A stretch of 55,457 nt of DNA. Source: JBAYDV01 sp041668045 (lineage in GTDB: Bacteria > Bacteroidota > Bacteroidia > Bacteroidales > UBA932). Of the stretch, positions 18,248 to 29,400 are shown piece by piece; position 1 is the stretch's first letter, and each line of letters starts with the position of its first letter. A program made the position numbers and the translations under genes. The notes under the pieces are model-generated. The model did not search any database. It had not been told where the DNA came from and was given only the letters and a program-made list of their open reading frames with translations. The DNA is taken from the NCBI GenBank assembly GCA_041668045.1, contig JBAYDV010000004.1, positions 1 through 55,457 on the forward strand, read 5' to 3'.

Positions 18248-19219
18248 ATGGGTATTAAAAGATTAAATATAAAGTGTAGAATCAGATTTCGAAAGATTAA
18301 GCAGTATTTTAAAGAGGATATTTGGATAATTGATCGAAACGAACTTAACAAAAAAAAAGCTAGGCTTATCAAATATATTAGAATAGTATTAATAACTATT
18401 AGAGATATGGGTAAGCAAAGTATAGGTATTCAGTCTGTAGCTATTACTTTTTTTACTTTGATGTCTTTTGTTCCTATGGTAGCTCTTATTTTTACTGTTA
18501 GTGATAATTTCGGGCTTGGAGATTATTTGAAAGGACTTATTTATCAGAATTTTACGAATCAAGATTTAATAGATACTCTTCTTTCTTATTCTAATAATAT
18601 AATGAATTCATTAAACAATGGAACTTGGGGTATAATATCTTTTTTGTTATTTATCTGGTTGGTTATTTGGATGATGATAAATGTAGAGCGAGCATTTAAT
18701 CTAATATGGGAGGTTGATGTCTCGAGGGTATTTTGGAAAAGAATTTTAGCTTATATTGGTATAATCATATTATCTCCTTTCGTTATTATCATTTTTTTAG
18801 CTATGTTACCTATTATTTCAAGAAATATTAGTGAGTTGGGAGGAAATATTCCTTATGCTTATACTTTTAATAGATTTATCTTTTGGCTATTAATGGATGG
18901 AGTAGTAAGTTTAGTATTAACTGCTCTTTTCATATTGATACCAAATGCTAAAGTTAAATTTAAGCCAGCTTTTAAAGCTGCACTTATGACGGGAATAGCG
19001 TTTACTGTTATTCAATATTTATATATTGAAACTCAGGTTATGGTAACAAGATTAAATGGAGTATATGGAACTTTTGCAGCTATTCCTTTATTTATGATAT
19101 GGATTAGAATAGCATGGCTTGTTATATTAATAGGTGTGGAAATATCTTATGCTTTTCAACATGTAGATGATATACCTAATGTTAGTTTAATAAATAATAA
19201 AAGATTGTTGAAAAATTAA
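18248..19219 (+). CDS. YihY/BrkB-family inner membrane protein
   Basis: A 323-aa membrane protein of the YihY (formerly RNase BN) family. About six hydrophobic segments are visible between residues 60 and 310, with the family region SIGIQSVAITFFTLMSFVP near the first one and VYGTFAAIPLFMIWIRIAW near the last. The N-terminal 50 residues are strongly basic. The biochemical function of this family is not settled; the old RNase annotation is not supported. It sits between ligA and the (p)ppGpp enzyme with gaps of 10 and 2 nt. Confidence 0.83.
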   Translation: MGIKRLNIKCRIRFRKIKQYFKEDIWIIDRNELNKKKARLIKYIRIVLITIRDMGKQSIGIQSVAITFFTLMSFVPMVALIFTVSDNFGLGDYLKGLIYQNFTNQDLIDTLLSYSNNIMNSLNNGTWGIISFLLFIWLVIWMMINVERAFNLIWEVDVSRVFWKRILAYIGIIILSPFVIIIFLAMLPIISRNISELGGNIPYAYTFNRFIFWLLMDGVVSLVLTALFILIPNAKVKFKPAFKAALMTGIAFTVIQYLYIETQVMVTRLNGVYGTFAAIPLFMIWIRIAWLVILIGVEISYAFQHVDDIPNVSLINNKRLLKN

Positions 19220-19221
19220 AT

Positions 19222-21456
19222 ATGAAATTTACTCAGAAAGATTACGATATTATCGATAAAGAATTTGAAGGATTACGTCTTTTAAGTCTAAAAAGATGTG
19301 CTTCTCAAGAAGAATATGAAGGAGTTTTAAAAGCTTTCGAGTTCGCCAATAATGCTCATAATGGAGTAAGAAGACGCTCTGGCGAACCATATATTATTCA
19401 TCCAATTTCAGTCGCTAAGATCGTTATCAAAGAGATAGGTTTAGGTTATAAATCAATAGTGGCTGCCTTGCTGCACGATACAGTAGAAGATACCGAATAT
19501 ACTGTAGATGATATAAGAAGGCTATTTGGAGATAAAATCGCTTCCCTGGTCGATGGACTTACTAAGATTAAGGCGGCTATGGATAATGAGGATTCTACTA
19601 ATTCTCTACAAGCTGAAAATTTCAAAAGAATATTATTGACTCTTAATGATGATGTAAGAGTTATTCTAATCAAGTTAGCTGATAGACTCCATAATCTTCG
19701 AACTATAGCTTCTATGCCTGATCGTAAGAAAGATAAAATACTTAGTGAAAGTATGTATATCTTTATTCCTTTGGCTCATCGTTTAGGCCTTTATTCTATA
19801 AAATCAGAAATGGAGGATATTTGGCTTAAGTTTAGGGAACCAAAATATTATGCAGATATTAAAAATAAAATTCATGAAGCCGAATGTTCTAAAGGTGCTT
19901 CTCTGAAAAATTTCATAAGTCCTATAAATGATATTTTAGAAAAAGCTGGATATAAATTTAAATTAATCCAGAGAACTAAGTCTCCATATTCTATCTGGCA
20001 TAAAATGCAGACTAAGAATGTAACTTTCGATGAGATTTTTGATATTTTCGCTATACGTATAGTTTTTGAGCCTAAAGTTGGTGAAGAAGAACGTGTCCAG
20101 TGTTGGTATATATATTCTCTTATTTCTGGCATCTACCCTTCTAAGACTGATAGAATTCGTGACTGGGTTACTCGTCCAAAAAATAATGGTTACGAAGCTT
20201 TGCATTGCACATTAATGAGTAAAAGCGGTATGTGGGTAGAAGTGCAGATTCGTAGTAAAAGAATGGATGCTATCGCTGAAAAAGGTGTAGCTGCACATTG
20301 GACTTATAAAAAATTAAGTGGCGAGAGCAAAAATAATGAAATAGATAATTGGTTGGCTATGGTTCGGGATGTACTCGAAAATACTGATATTAGTGCATTC
20401 GATTTTCTAGATAAATTCCATGAAAGTTTGCTATCAAATGGCCTTTATGTCTTTACCCCCAAGGGAGAGTCAAAAGGTATGCCTATAGGATCAACTGTTC
20501 TAGACTTCGCATTTAGTATTCACTCGGATATAGGACTACATGCCATTGCCGCGAAAATAAATAGAAAATTAGTTCCTCTTTCTACTAAGCTGAAAAATGG
20601 TGATCAGGTCGAGATTATAACTGCTGAGTCTCAAAAACCCCAGAGGGAATGGTTCGATTTTCTTAAGACTTCGAAAGCCAAAAATATAGTGTATGATGCT
20701 TTAAAAGATGACACTAAAGATAGTAGTAAAGAAGGTAGAGAAAAGCTTGAGAAGGAACTAGCTAAATATAGTGTTACTCTGCAGAATAGAGTCATACGAA
20801 AACTTCTCGCAGCTTATGATGTTTCGTCAAAAGATGAACTTTATTCTAAAATATCTGCTGGCATTATTAATTTTAATAATCTAGAAAAAATATTAAAAAC
20901 CAATAATAAAAATAAAAGAGTCGGATTCTGGACTTTATCTGTATCAAGAAATAAAAATAATCCTGAGAAGAAAATACCAAAGAATAAAGAGTATATACTG
21001 GAAGAAGATCAAGATAAACATACTAAAACTTATCAAACTGCAGAATGTTGTTATCCTATACCCGGAGATGCTGTCGTAGGTTTTCTTCAGCCAAATGGTA
21101 ATGTTATTGTACATAAGAAAACATGTCCTGTAGCTATTAGTCTAGCTTCAACTGAAGGTGAAACTATAGTAAACGCCAAATGGAAAAAACATACAAGCAT
21201 AGCTTCTCTAGCTAGATTAAGAATTATCGGAGTTGATAGACTCGGTATAGTAAATGATGTTACAAGATGTATGTCTTTGGAATTAAATATCAATATAAGA
21301 AAAGTTACTATAGAAACCCATGATGGTATTTTTGAGGGTTTTATCGATTTTTATGTTTTCACTATTGAAAATTTAGAAACATTAATGACTAAACTTAAAG
21401 AAATAAGAGGAGTCGAAGAAGTTTCACGAGTAGAAATTAAATATGAAGAGAATTAA
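19222..21456 (+). CDS. Bifunctional (p)ppGpp synthetase/hydrolase (RelA/SpoT family)
   Basis: Makes and degrades the stringent-response alarmone. Domain order over 744 aa: HD hydrolase domain (about 35-190) with an intact HDTVED motif (H85, D86), synthetase domain (about 240-360) with RTKSPYSIWHKM and NGYEALHC, TGS domain (about 405-470, beginning LYVFTPKGES), and a C-terminal ACT domain (about 665-744). Both catalytic motifs look complete, so a bifunctional Rel/SpoT enzyme is the best call. It lies 2 nt after the YihY gene and overlaps or closely precedes a lipoprotein gene. Confidence 0.93.
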   Translation: MKFTQKDYDIIDKEFEGLRLLSLKRCASQEEYEGVLKAFEFANNAHNGVRRRSGEPYIIHPISVAKIVIKEIGLGYKSIVAALLHDTVEDTEYTVDDIRRLFGDKIASLVDGLTKIKAAMDNEDSTNSLQAENFKRILLTLNDDVRVILIKLADRLHNLRTIASMPDRKKDKILSESMYIFIPLAHRLGLYSIKSEMEDIWLKFREPKYYADIKNKIHEAECSKGASLKNFISPINDILEKAGYKFKLIQRTKSPYSIWHKMQTKNVTFDEIFDIFAIRIVFEPKVGEEERVQCWYIYSLISGIYPSKTDRIRDWVTRPKNNGYEALHCTLMSKSGMWVEVQIRSKRMDAIAEKGVAAHWTYKKLSGESKNNEIDNWLAMVRDVLENTDISAFDFLDKFHESLLSNGLYVFTPKGESKGMPIGSTVLDFAFSIHSDIGLHAIAAKINRKLVPLSTKLKNGDQVEIITAESQKPQREWFDFLKTSKAKNIVYDALKDDTKDSSKEGREKLEKELAKYSVTLQNRVIRKLLAAYDVSSKDELYSKISAGIINFNNLEKILKTNNKNKRVGFWTLSVSRNKNNPEKKIPKNKEYILEEDQDKHTKTYQTAECCYPIPGDAVVGFLQPNGNVIVHKKTCPVAISLASTEGETIVNAKWKKHTSIASLARLRIIGVDRLGIVNDVTRCMSLELNINIRKVTIETHDGIFEGFIDFYVFTIENLETLMTKLKEIRGVEEVSRVEIKYEEN

Positions 21457-23287
21457 TTATATGAATAATAATAACAAAAGGACCGTATTAGAAGCATTTT
21501 CTATAATATTTATTTTATATCTAATGTTGTTTTCTAATTCATGTGCGAATACTTCTACCCCTCCTTCTGGAGGTCCCAAGGACACTATTCCACCTGTACT
21601 ATTATTAACAACCCCTCCTTCTGGTACTGTAAATTTTCCAGTCGAAAATAGAAAAAATAATTCTATATCATTAACATTTAATGAGTATGTAGTTTTAAAA
21701 GATATACAAGAAAATCTTTATCTTTCTCCTCCTCAAGAAAAATTTCCAAAGACTAAAATAAAAGGAAAAAGTGTAATAGTAACCTTTGAAGAGCCTCTTG
21801 ACTCTAATACCACCTATTCTTTAGATTTTGGACAAGGGATAGTCGATAATAATGAAGGCAATGTTTTTCATAATTACGTATATAGTTTTTCTACAGGTAA
21901 GGTAATCGACTCCTTGTATGCATCTGGAAATGTAGTAGATGCTAAAACTATGCTACCTCAGAAAGGTGTCACTGTATTGTTTTATAAATCTGATGCAGAT
22001 TCTGCAGTCTTTAATTCACGTCCAGATGCTTCGGCTAAAACTGATGAATGGGGTTACTTTACTGTTAGAAATCTAAAACCAGATAAATATCATGTATATG
22101 CTATTTCAGATATAAATAAAAACAATAAATATGATCCTAGCAGTGAAAGCATAGCTTTTTTAGACTCAGTATTTTCTCCTACAGCTATTATGAGTCCTGA
22201 TTCTCTGGCTTTAAAAAATTATGATATGAAAGATACTCTTGCTTGTTTAGCTCGTCCATCAGAACTTCATTTATCATTATTTACAGAAAATGCTACCAAA
22301 CAATTTATTCGTTCCTCAGAAAGAACAGCAGAAAGAGCTATGTATATTAAATTTACTGCTCCTGATGCTGAAGTTAAATCCTTACAAATAGAAGGCATAG
22401 ATAGTTCTAAAATCATTAAACAATTTAACATATTAAAAGATAGTCTGAGTTTATGGATTAATGATGACTCTAAAATAGCAGATACTTTGAATCTTTTCAT
22501 AGATTATATGGCTACAGATGATTCTTTATCAATTTTAGTTCCTAAAATCGATACTTTAGAAATGATAAAACCAAAGGAGAAAAAAAGTTTAAATAAAAGA
22601 GGAAAAGCAGTCGTAGTTAAAGATACTTCAGTGGTTTATGACATTACGGCTACACCAAGCACCATTGAACAAGAAGGTATAACATTAGATTTCAACTATC
22701 CCCTATCTATCGCTCCATTTGACTCTATATCTATCTCATATTTAACTCCACAACAGCAGGAAATGGATTCTAAGTTCACAGTAACACAAGATTCTACAGA
22801 TATTAAGAAATATATAATAAAGTTAAAAGATGCATTAGTCACTGGATACGAATACACTTTAAAAATCCCTAAAAATACATTTTATGATATTAATGGATTA
22901 CCAGCTGATAGTCTTGTGAAAAAATTCAAGCTACCTAGTGATGATAATTTAAGTACTTTAACTCTAGATATTACTAATATAGAAGGATACTATGTAGTAG
23001 AATTAATAAATGAAAAAAGAGATAAAGTAATTAGAAAATATTCGGTTAATAAAGAATGTAAACTTGATTTTCCATATTTAAAAGCAAATAAATATTCAAT
23101 AAGAATTACAGAAGATAAAAATGACAATGGTATAATTGATACTGGAGATGTTTTAAAAAAGAAACAACCAGAAAAAGTTATACTAGTAAAAATAGGAAAA
23201 GGTAGTGGAGATAAATCATTTTTACTAGATTTGCCAGCGAAAACTGAATTAGAACAAACCATCAATATCGGAGAATTGTTTAAATAA
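21443..23287 (+). CDS. Ig-like domain lipoprotein
   Basis: A 614-aa predicted lipoprotein. A hydrophobic signal (about residues 17-32) ends at a lipobox cysteine in LFSNSCANTS, followed by a bacterial Ig-like (Big_5) domain (about 45-150), typical of a Bacteroidota family of unknown function; an EF-hand-like stretch SDINKNNKYDPSSE occurs around residue 222 and a similar TEDKNDNGIIDTGD near the C-terminus. It starts inside the stop region of the previous gene (14-nt overlap); ATG 21461 is an equally plausible start with a 4-nt gap. Its stop shares one base with the next start (TAATG). Confidence 0.75.
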   Translation: MKRINYMNNNNKRTVLEAFSIIFILYLMLFSNSCANTSTPPSGGPKDTIPPVLLLTTPPSGTVNFPVENRKNNSISLTFNEYVVLKDIQENLYLSPPQEKFPKTKIKGKSVIVTFEEPLDSNTTYSLDFGQGIVDNNEGNVFHNYVYSFSTGKVIDSLYASGNVVDAKTMLPQKGVTVLFYKSDADSAVFNSRPDASAKTDEWGYFTVRNLKPDKYHVYAISDINKNNKYDPSSESIAFLDSVFSPTAIMSPDSLALKNYDMKDTLACLARPSELHLSLFTENATKQFIRSSERTAERAMYIKFTAPDAEVKSLQIEGIDSSKIIKQFNILKDSLSLWINDDSKIADTLNLFIDYMATDDSLSILVPKIDTLEMIKPKEKKSLNKRGKAVVVKDTSVVYDITATPSTIEQEGITLDFNYPLSIAPFDSISISYLTPQQQEMDSKFTVTQDSTDIKKYIIKLKDALVTGYEYTLKIPKNTFYDINGLPADSLVKKFKLPSDDNLSTLTLDITNIEGYYVVELINEKRDKVIRKYSVNKECKLDFPYLKANKYSIRITEDKNDNGIIDTGDVLKKKQPEKVILVKIGKGSGDKSFLLDLPAKTELEQTINIGELFK

Positions 23288-23991
23288 TGAATAAAAATAA
23301 ATTAATATATATAATTTCATTCTTGATATTTTTCATATCAGAAATCCCTTCCTATTCCCAGGTTAACAATTTTGACCCAAATGGTGGAAATATTTTTCAA
23401 TTAGATACAACGAAAACTGTTACTACCAAACCAGATGAATTCTTAATAGGATTAAAATACATGTATAATATTTCTAGTATTTCAGCCACACCAGCTATGG
23501 AAGAAAAATCTATGTCATGTCCAGTTAACTTCGAGTTATCTTTTATATATTACCATCCTTTATGGGGATTTTTAGACTATTTTGGTTTTAGAACAGGAAT
23601 AGCCTATCAAACTCAAGGATTTAAAACAGAATATAACATAGATAATTTCGCACAACAAATTACTACTATTGAAATTCCTATGATGACAGACGTCAAAATG
23701 AATATAGGATCTCATTTTAGACTTTTCGTTAGTGGAGGAGCATTCGTAGGATATAGGATGACGACAGACCGAGAAAGTTTCGACTGTTTTGATAGAAGAT
23801 ATGACTACGGATTATTAGGAGGAGGAGGATTTGGAGTAATATTCAAACCATTTGAATTACAATTTAATGTTACATATCAATTCTCTTATTCTCAATTATT
23901 TGACCCAGAAAAATTTAGCAGTAACTCATGGTTATACACCTATCCGAGTCAATTACTATTTGGAATTGGAATATATTATCACTTTAAATAA
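23287..23991 (+). CDS. Outer membrane beta-barrel protein (porin-like)
   Basis: A 234-aa protein with a signal peptide (about residues 1-24, ending PSYSQ). It has alternating aromatic and small residues typical of beta strands, the glycine-rich turn LLGGGGFGVIF, and a final strand GIGIYYHFK ending in a charged/aromatic pair. It resembles PorT-like or OmpA-like eight-stranded barrels of Bacteroidota, but I cannot name the family. It is translationally coupled to the lipoprotein before it (TAATG) and lies 3 nt before ispG, so the lipoprotein and barrel may work together in the outer membrane. Confidence 0.7.
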   Translation: MNKNKLIYIISFLIFFISEIPSYSQVNNFDPNGGNIFQLDTTKTVTTKPDEFLIGLKYMYNISSISATPAMEEKSMSCPVNFELSFIYYHPLWGFLDYFGFRTGIAYQTQGFKTEYNIDNFAQQITTIEIPMMTDVKMNIGSHFRLFVSGGAFVGYRMTTDRESFDCFDRRYDYGLLGGGGFGVIFKPFELQFNVTYQFSYSQLFDPEKFSSNSWLYTYPSQLLFGIGIYYHFK

Positions 23992-23994
23992 GAC

Positions 23995-25293
23995 ATGAAA
24001 CAAATATCTGTAACAATGAGAGATACGGCAATAGGTCCAAATTCACCTATAGCAGTACAAACGATGTGTAACACCAATACAAATGATATTGAATCATCTG
24101 TAGCGCAATGTGAAGAAATGGCCGATGCAGGAGCCGATATTATCAGACTTACTACCCAAGGAGAAAGAGAAGTAGCATCCTTGGCAATAATAAAGCAGAG
24201 ACTAATAGATGAAAATATCAATATTCCATTAGTGGCAGATATACATTTTAGTGCAAAGGCTGCATTCGCAGCAGCTAAAGTAGCAGACAAAGTCAGAATC
24301 AACCCTGGCAATTTCGCTAAAACTCAAGAGCAAGCACAAAAAGATTTCAGAACCTTTTTAAAAATATGTAAAGAGAATCACACAGTAATCAGAATAGGTA
24401 TAAATCATGGTTCATTAGGGAAAAGAATTACAGAATTATATGGCAATACCCCCAAAGGAATGAAAGAGGCCATGGTAGAATGGGTAAATATGTGCATCGA
24501 AGAAGAATTCTATGATGTAGTACTATCATTAAAAGCTAGTAACACAGTAGTAATGGTAGAAGCCTATCGTCTTGTATATCAATGGATGAAAGAAAAAGGA
24601 ATAATGTTCCCTCTGCATGTAGGTGTTACAGAAGCTGGAAATGGAGACATGGGTAGAATAAAATCAGCTGTAGGAACTGCTACTCTACTTAAAGAAGGTA
24701 TTGGAGACACTATAAGAGTCTCTCTTACAGAAGATCCTGTAAATGAAATTCCTGTCGGTAAAATGATTACAAGTTACTTTGAAAAAGACCATATATTACC
24801 AAAAGACAATAATTTCGTCTTCAAAGCAGCTACTCATGAAGAATTCATAGTCAAAGCAGCATGTGAGATTGGTCCATTATTAATGAATAATGAAATTGAA
24901 GATTTCACTATAAAAGGAAACATTAATAATAAACCTGCTGCCCCAGAAAAATTATCTACATTAAAAGATAATATACTTCAAGCTGCCAGAAAAAAATTCA
25001 CTACATGTGAATATGTAGCATGTCCTGGTTGTGGAAGAACATTATACGATCTTCAAGCTGCTTTTAACGAAGTAAAATCTAAAACTTCACATCTTAGAGG
25101 ACTAAGTATAGCAGTTATGGGATGCATAGTTAATGGCCCTGGAGAGATGGCAGACGCAGATTATGGTTATGTAGGAGAAGGTGGAGGAAAAGTTTCAATC
25201 TATAGAAAACAGGAGCCTGTCTTTAGAGGAGTTCCTCAAGAAGAAGCTGTAGAAAAATTATTGAAACTTATAGATGATGATAAGAAATTATAA
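23995..25293 (+). CDS. ispG: 4-hydroxy-3-methylbut-2-enyl diphosphate synthase (IspG), internally shortened form
   Basis: Converts methylerythritol cyclodiphosphate to HMBPP in the MEP isoprenoid pathway, using a [4Fe-4S] cluster. The N-terminal TIM barrel (about 1-265) and C-terminal cluster domain are clear: cluster ligands C343 and C346 in VACPGCGRTLYDLQ, C377 and E384 in GCIVNGPGE. The CPGCGRTLYDLQ style is that of the long plant/Bacteroidota enzymes, which carry a large A* domain between the two parts. Here that middle part is only about 70 residues (about 266-335), giving 432 aa rather than about 600. All catalytic residues remain, so it should be functional. Confidence 0.92.
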   Translation: MKQISVTMRDTAIGPNSPIAVQTMCNTNTNDIESSVAQCEEMADAGADIIRLTTQGEREVASLAIIKQRLIDENINIPLVADIHFSAKAAFAAAKVADKVRINPGNFAKTQEQAQKDFRTFLKICKENHTVIRIGINHGSLGKRITELYGNTPKGMKEAMVEWVNMCIEEEFYDVVLSLKASNTVVMVEAYRLVYQWMKEKGIMFPLHVGVTEAGNGDMGRIKSAVGTATLLKEGIGDTIRVSLTEDPVNEIPVGKMITSYFEKDHILPKDNNFVFKAATHEEFIVKAACEIGPLLMNNEIEDFTIKGNINNKPAAPEKLSTLKDNILQAARKKFTTCEYVACPGCGRTLYDLQAAFNEVKSKTSHLRGLSIAVMGCIVNGPGEMADADYGYVGEGGGKVSIYRKQEPVFRGVPQEEAVEKLLKLIDDDKKL

Positions 25294-25343
25294 AAAATAA
25301 GTAGAAGACCTTAGAAATATTATGTATTAACCCTTTTTTTTGA

Positions 25344-25351
25344 TATTTTTG
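25344..25351 (+). promoter_or_regulatory. Predicted -7 element for carA
   Basis: TATTTTTG ends 9 nt before the carA ATG at 25361. It also lies inside a longer possible frame starting with TTG at 25340, which argues against that earlier start. Confidence 0.42.
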
Positions 25352-25360
25352 TGCTCAATT

Positions 25361-26431
25361 ATGAATGAATCAACATTACATTTTGAAAATGGCCTTGAAT
25401 TTACAGGCTATTCATTTGGCTATGAAAAGCCAACTTCTGGAGAAATAGTTTTTAACACTGCGATGTCAGGCTATCCAGAAAGTTTGACCGATCCATCTTA
25501 TTTTGGACAAATTCTATGTTTTACTTATCCTATGATAGGAAATTATGGCGTTCCTGAGAATGAAATCATTAATTCACTATCTTCTGTATTCGAATCTGAA
25601 AAAATACAAGTAAGAGGGATAATTATTTCTGACTATTCTTTTGAATACTGCCACTGGGATGCTGTTAAAAGCCTAGACGAGTGGTTAAAAGAGAATAAGA
25701 TACCTGCTATCTACGGGGTTGACACTAGAGAAATCACTAAAATTCTAAGAGAGTCTGGTTCAATGCTTGGTGCCATTGTTCCAAAAGGTTTTGAAATGCC
25801 TACTACATTATATGATCCAAATAAAGAAAATTTAGTAGCTAAAACTAGCTGTAAAGAGATTATTAAATATAATGAAAATAAAGGCTATAAAAAAGTCGTA
25901 TTATTAGACTGTGGTGTTAAACATAATATTATCAGATGTTTAAATAAACGTAATGTTGAAATTATCAGAGTTCCATGGGACTATGATTTTACTACTATAG
26001 ATTATGATGGTCTATTTATATCAAATGGTCCTGGAGATCCTAGTTACTGTACTATAGCTATTAAAAACATTCAAAAAGCTATGACGATTGGGAAACCAAT
26101 TTGTGGTATATGTATGGGAAATCAATTACTTTCACAAGCAGCAGGAGCTACTACATATAAACTAAAATATGGACATCGTAGTCATAACCAACCTGTACGT
26201 CTTATTGGAACCAATAAATGTTATATAACTTCTCAAAATCATGGTTTCGCTGTAAATACAGATACTATAGGAGATGACTGGTCTCCTTTATTTGTAAATA
26301 TGAATGATGGAACAAATGAAGGAATAAAACATAAGAATGGGAAATTTTTCTCAGCACAATTCCACCCTGAAGCTTCTAGTGGTCCTACTGACACTGAATT
26401 TTTATTTGATGAATTTATTAAACTTCTATAA
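25361..26431 (+). CDS. carA: Carbamoyl-phosphate synthase small subunit (CarA)
   Basis: Hydrolyses glutamine and channels ammonia to CarB for carbamoyl phosphate, used in pyrimidine and arginine synthesis. The 356-aa protein has the N-terminal CarA domain (SGEIVFNTAMSGYPESLTDPSY) and a class I glutamine amidotransferase domain (about 180-356) with nucleophile Cys251 in GICMGNQ and the partner histidine in FHPEA. A TTG at 25340 would lengthen it by seven residues but precedes the -7 box. carB follows after 2 nt. Confidence 0.95.
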   Translation: MNESTLHFENGLEFTGYSFGYEKPTSGEIVFNTAMSGYPESLTDPSYFGQILCFTYPMIGNYGVPENEIINSLSSVFESEKIQVRGIIISDYSFEYCHWDAVKSLDEWLKENKIPAIYGVDTREITKILRESGSMLGAIVPKGFEMPTTLYDPNKENLVAKTSCKEIIKYNENKGYKKVVLLDCGVKHNIIRCLNKRNVEIIRVPWDYDFTTIDYDGLFISNGPGDPSYCTIAIKNIQKAMTIGKPICGICMGNQLLSQAAGATTYKLKYGHRSHNQPVRLIGTNKCYITSQNHGFAVNTDTIGDDWSPLFVNMNDGTNEGIKHKNGKFFSAQFHPEASSGPTDTEFLFDEFIKLL

Positions 26432-26433
26432 AC

Positions 26434-29400
26434 ATGGTTGACAAAAATATAAAGAAAGTACTGATACTTGGATCTGGCGCATTAAAAATAGGTGAAGCTG
26501 GTGAATTTGATTATTCTGGATCTCAAGCCCTTAAAGCTATGAGAGAAGAAGGAATAGAAACCATTCTTATTAATCCTAACATCGCCACTGTACAGACATC
26601 TGAAGGTATTGCTGATAAAATCTATTTTTTACCTGTCACTCCATATTTTGTAGAACAAGTAATAATTAAAGAAAAACCACAAGGCATACTTCTTTCATTC
26701 GGAGGTCAAACAGCTCTTAACTGTGGAGTAGAATTATTTAAAAATAATATATTTGAGCAATATGGTATCAAAGTACTTGGTACTCCTGTTCAATCAATAA
26801 TAGATACTGAAGACAGAGAACTTTTTATAGAAAAATTAGACCAGATTGGTGTAAAAACAATAAAAAGTGAAGCTACTGAAAATCTACAAGAAGCACTACA
26901 AGCTGCTAAAGATCTTGGTTATCCTGTTATATTAAGAGCAGCCTATGCATTAGGAGGACTAGGAAGTGGTTTTTGTGATAATGAAGAAGAGTTAAATAAA
27001 TTAGCAGAGAAAGCATTCTCCTACTCTCCACAAGTCTTAGTAGAAAAATCCCTAAAAGGATGGAAAGAAATAGAATATGAAGTAGTTAGAGATCAATATG
27101 ATAATTGTATTACAGTATGTAATATGGAAAATTTCGATCCACTTGGTATTCATACAGGTGAAAGTATCGTCGTCGCTCCATCTCAGACTCTTTCTAATAA
27201 AGACTACTTCTTGTTACGTGAATTAGCCATTAAGATAATCAGGCACGTAGGTATTATAGGTGAATGTAATGTTCAATATGCTTTTGATCCTTCATCACTT
27301 GAATATAGAGTCATTGAGGTTAATGCTCGATTAAGCAGATCATCAGCCTTAGCTTCAAAAGCTACTGGTTATCCCCTAGCCTTCGTAGCAGCTAAATTAG
27401 GTTTAGGATATGGACTTTTTGAATTGAAGAATTCAGTAACTAAAACTACTCCAGCATTCTTTGAACCAGCACTTGACTACGTAGTATGTAAGATTCCTCG
27501 TTGGGATTTATCTAAATTCCAGGGAGTATCTAGAGAAATAGGTAGTAGTATGAAAAGTGTCGGAGAAGTAATGGCCATTGGTCGAACTTTCGAGGAAAGT
27601 ATTCAGAAAGGCTTACGAATGATAGGTCAGGGAGCTCATGGATTCGTTGCTAATAAATTAATTTCTGTAGATGATATAGATAAAGAATTAACAGCACCAA
27701 CTGATAATCGTATTTTCGTAATATCTCTAGCATTTCAAAAAGGTTATTCAGTCGATAAAATACATGATTTAACTAAAATCGACAAATGGTTTTTATATAA
27801 ATTAGATAATATTATTAAAACCTCCAATGATTTAACAAAGCTAAATAAAAAGGAAGATTTATCTTATGATTTGCTGAAACATGCTAAAATTCAAGGCTTT
27901 TCAGATTTCCAGATAGGTCGTTTGATTTATAAAGATAATATAGATGTAGATGATTCTTTAATGATGATTAGAGAATATCGTAAGAAATTAGGTATTCTTC
28001 CTGTAGTAAAACAAATCGATACATTAGCCGCAGAGTTTCCTGCTCAAACTAATTATTTATATCTAACCTATAGTGGAACTAAATCTGATGTAGAGTATCT
28101 ACATGATCAGAAATCAATAATCGTCTTAGGTTCAGGAGCTTATAGAATAGGAAGTTCTGTAGAATTTGATTGGTGTAGTGTCAACGCGCTGAAAACTATT
28201 AAAAAATCAGGTTGGAGAAGTGTTATGATTAATTATAATCCTGAGACCGTATCTACTGATTATGATGAATGTGACAGATTATATTTTGATGAACTTTCTT
28301 TTGAAAGAGTTCTTGATATATATGAGCTTGAGAATCCTCATGGTGTAATAGTTTCTGTTGGAGGTCAAATACCTAACAATCTATCCATTCGTTTGAACAA
28401 CGTTAATGCCAGACTTTTAGGTACAAGTGCAGATAGTATTGATAATGCAGAGGATAGAAATCGTTTCTCTTCTCTGATGGATACCTTAAATATAGATCAA
28501 CCAAGATGGAAAGAACTTACATCCTTTGATGAAATAGATAGTTTCGTAGAAGAAGTCGGATTTCCTGTTCTAGTAAGACCATCATATGTACTCTCGGGTG
28601 CTGCTATGAATGTATGTTCTAATAATGAAGAACTTAAACGTTTCTTGACTTTAGCAGCTAATATATCTAAAAAACATCCAGTCGTAGTATCTGAATTTAT
28701 TCAGAATGCTAAAGAAATAGAATTTGATGCTGTCTCTAATAAAGGAAATATAGTTTCTTATGCCATATCAGAACACATTGAATTCGCTGGAGTACACTCT
28801 GGAGATGCGACCATTCAGTTCCCTCCTCAGAAAATTTATATTGAAACAGCTAGAAGAATCAAAAAGATAGCTCGCCAAATAGCCAATGCACTGTATATTA
28901 CAGGTCCCTTTAATATACAATTCCTGGCTAAAGAAAATGATATTAAAGTTATAGAATGTAATTTAAGAGCATCAAGAAGTTTCCCATTCGTATCGAAGGT
29001 GTTAAAAGTTAACTTTATCGACTTAGCTACAAAAGCCATGATAGGTGAAAAAGTAACTAAACCTAATAAGAATGTATTTGATTTAGATTATGTCGGAGTT
29101 AAAGCTTCCCAATTCTCTTTCTCTAGACTTCAAAAGACAGATCCTGTTTTAGGAGTTGATATGTCATCAACTGGAGAGGTAGGTTGTATAGGCATTGATA
29201 GTAACGAAGCTGTATTGAAATCTATGTTATCTGTAGGTTATACTATTCCTAAAAAGAATATTTTAGTATCATCAGGTGACTGGAAACAGAAAGCTGAATT
29301 ACTCTCTACTTGTAAACTATTACATGAACATGATTTCTCAATATTCGCCACTGGTGGTACATATAAATATCTGAATGATAACAACATACCTTGTTCATTA

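Noticed and set aside
23995..25293. Frameshift or broken ispG
   Set aside because: The frame is continuous and all catalytic cysteines and the glutamate are present; the shortening is an in-frame difference.
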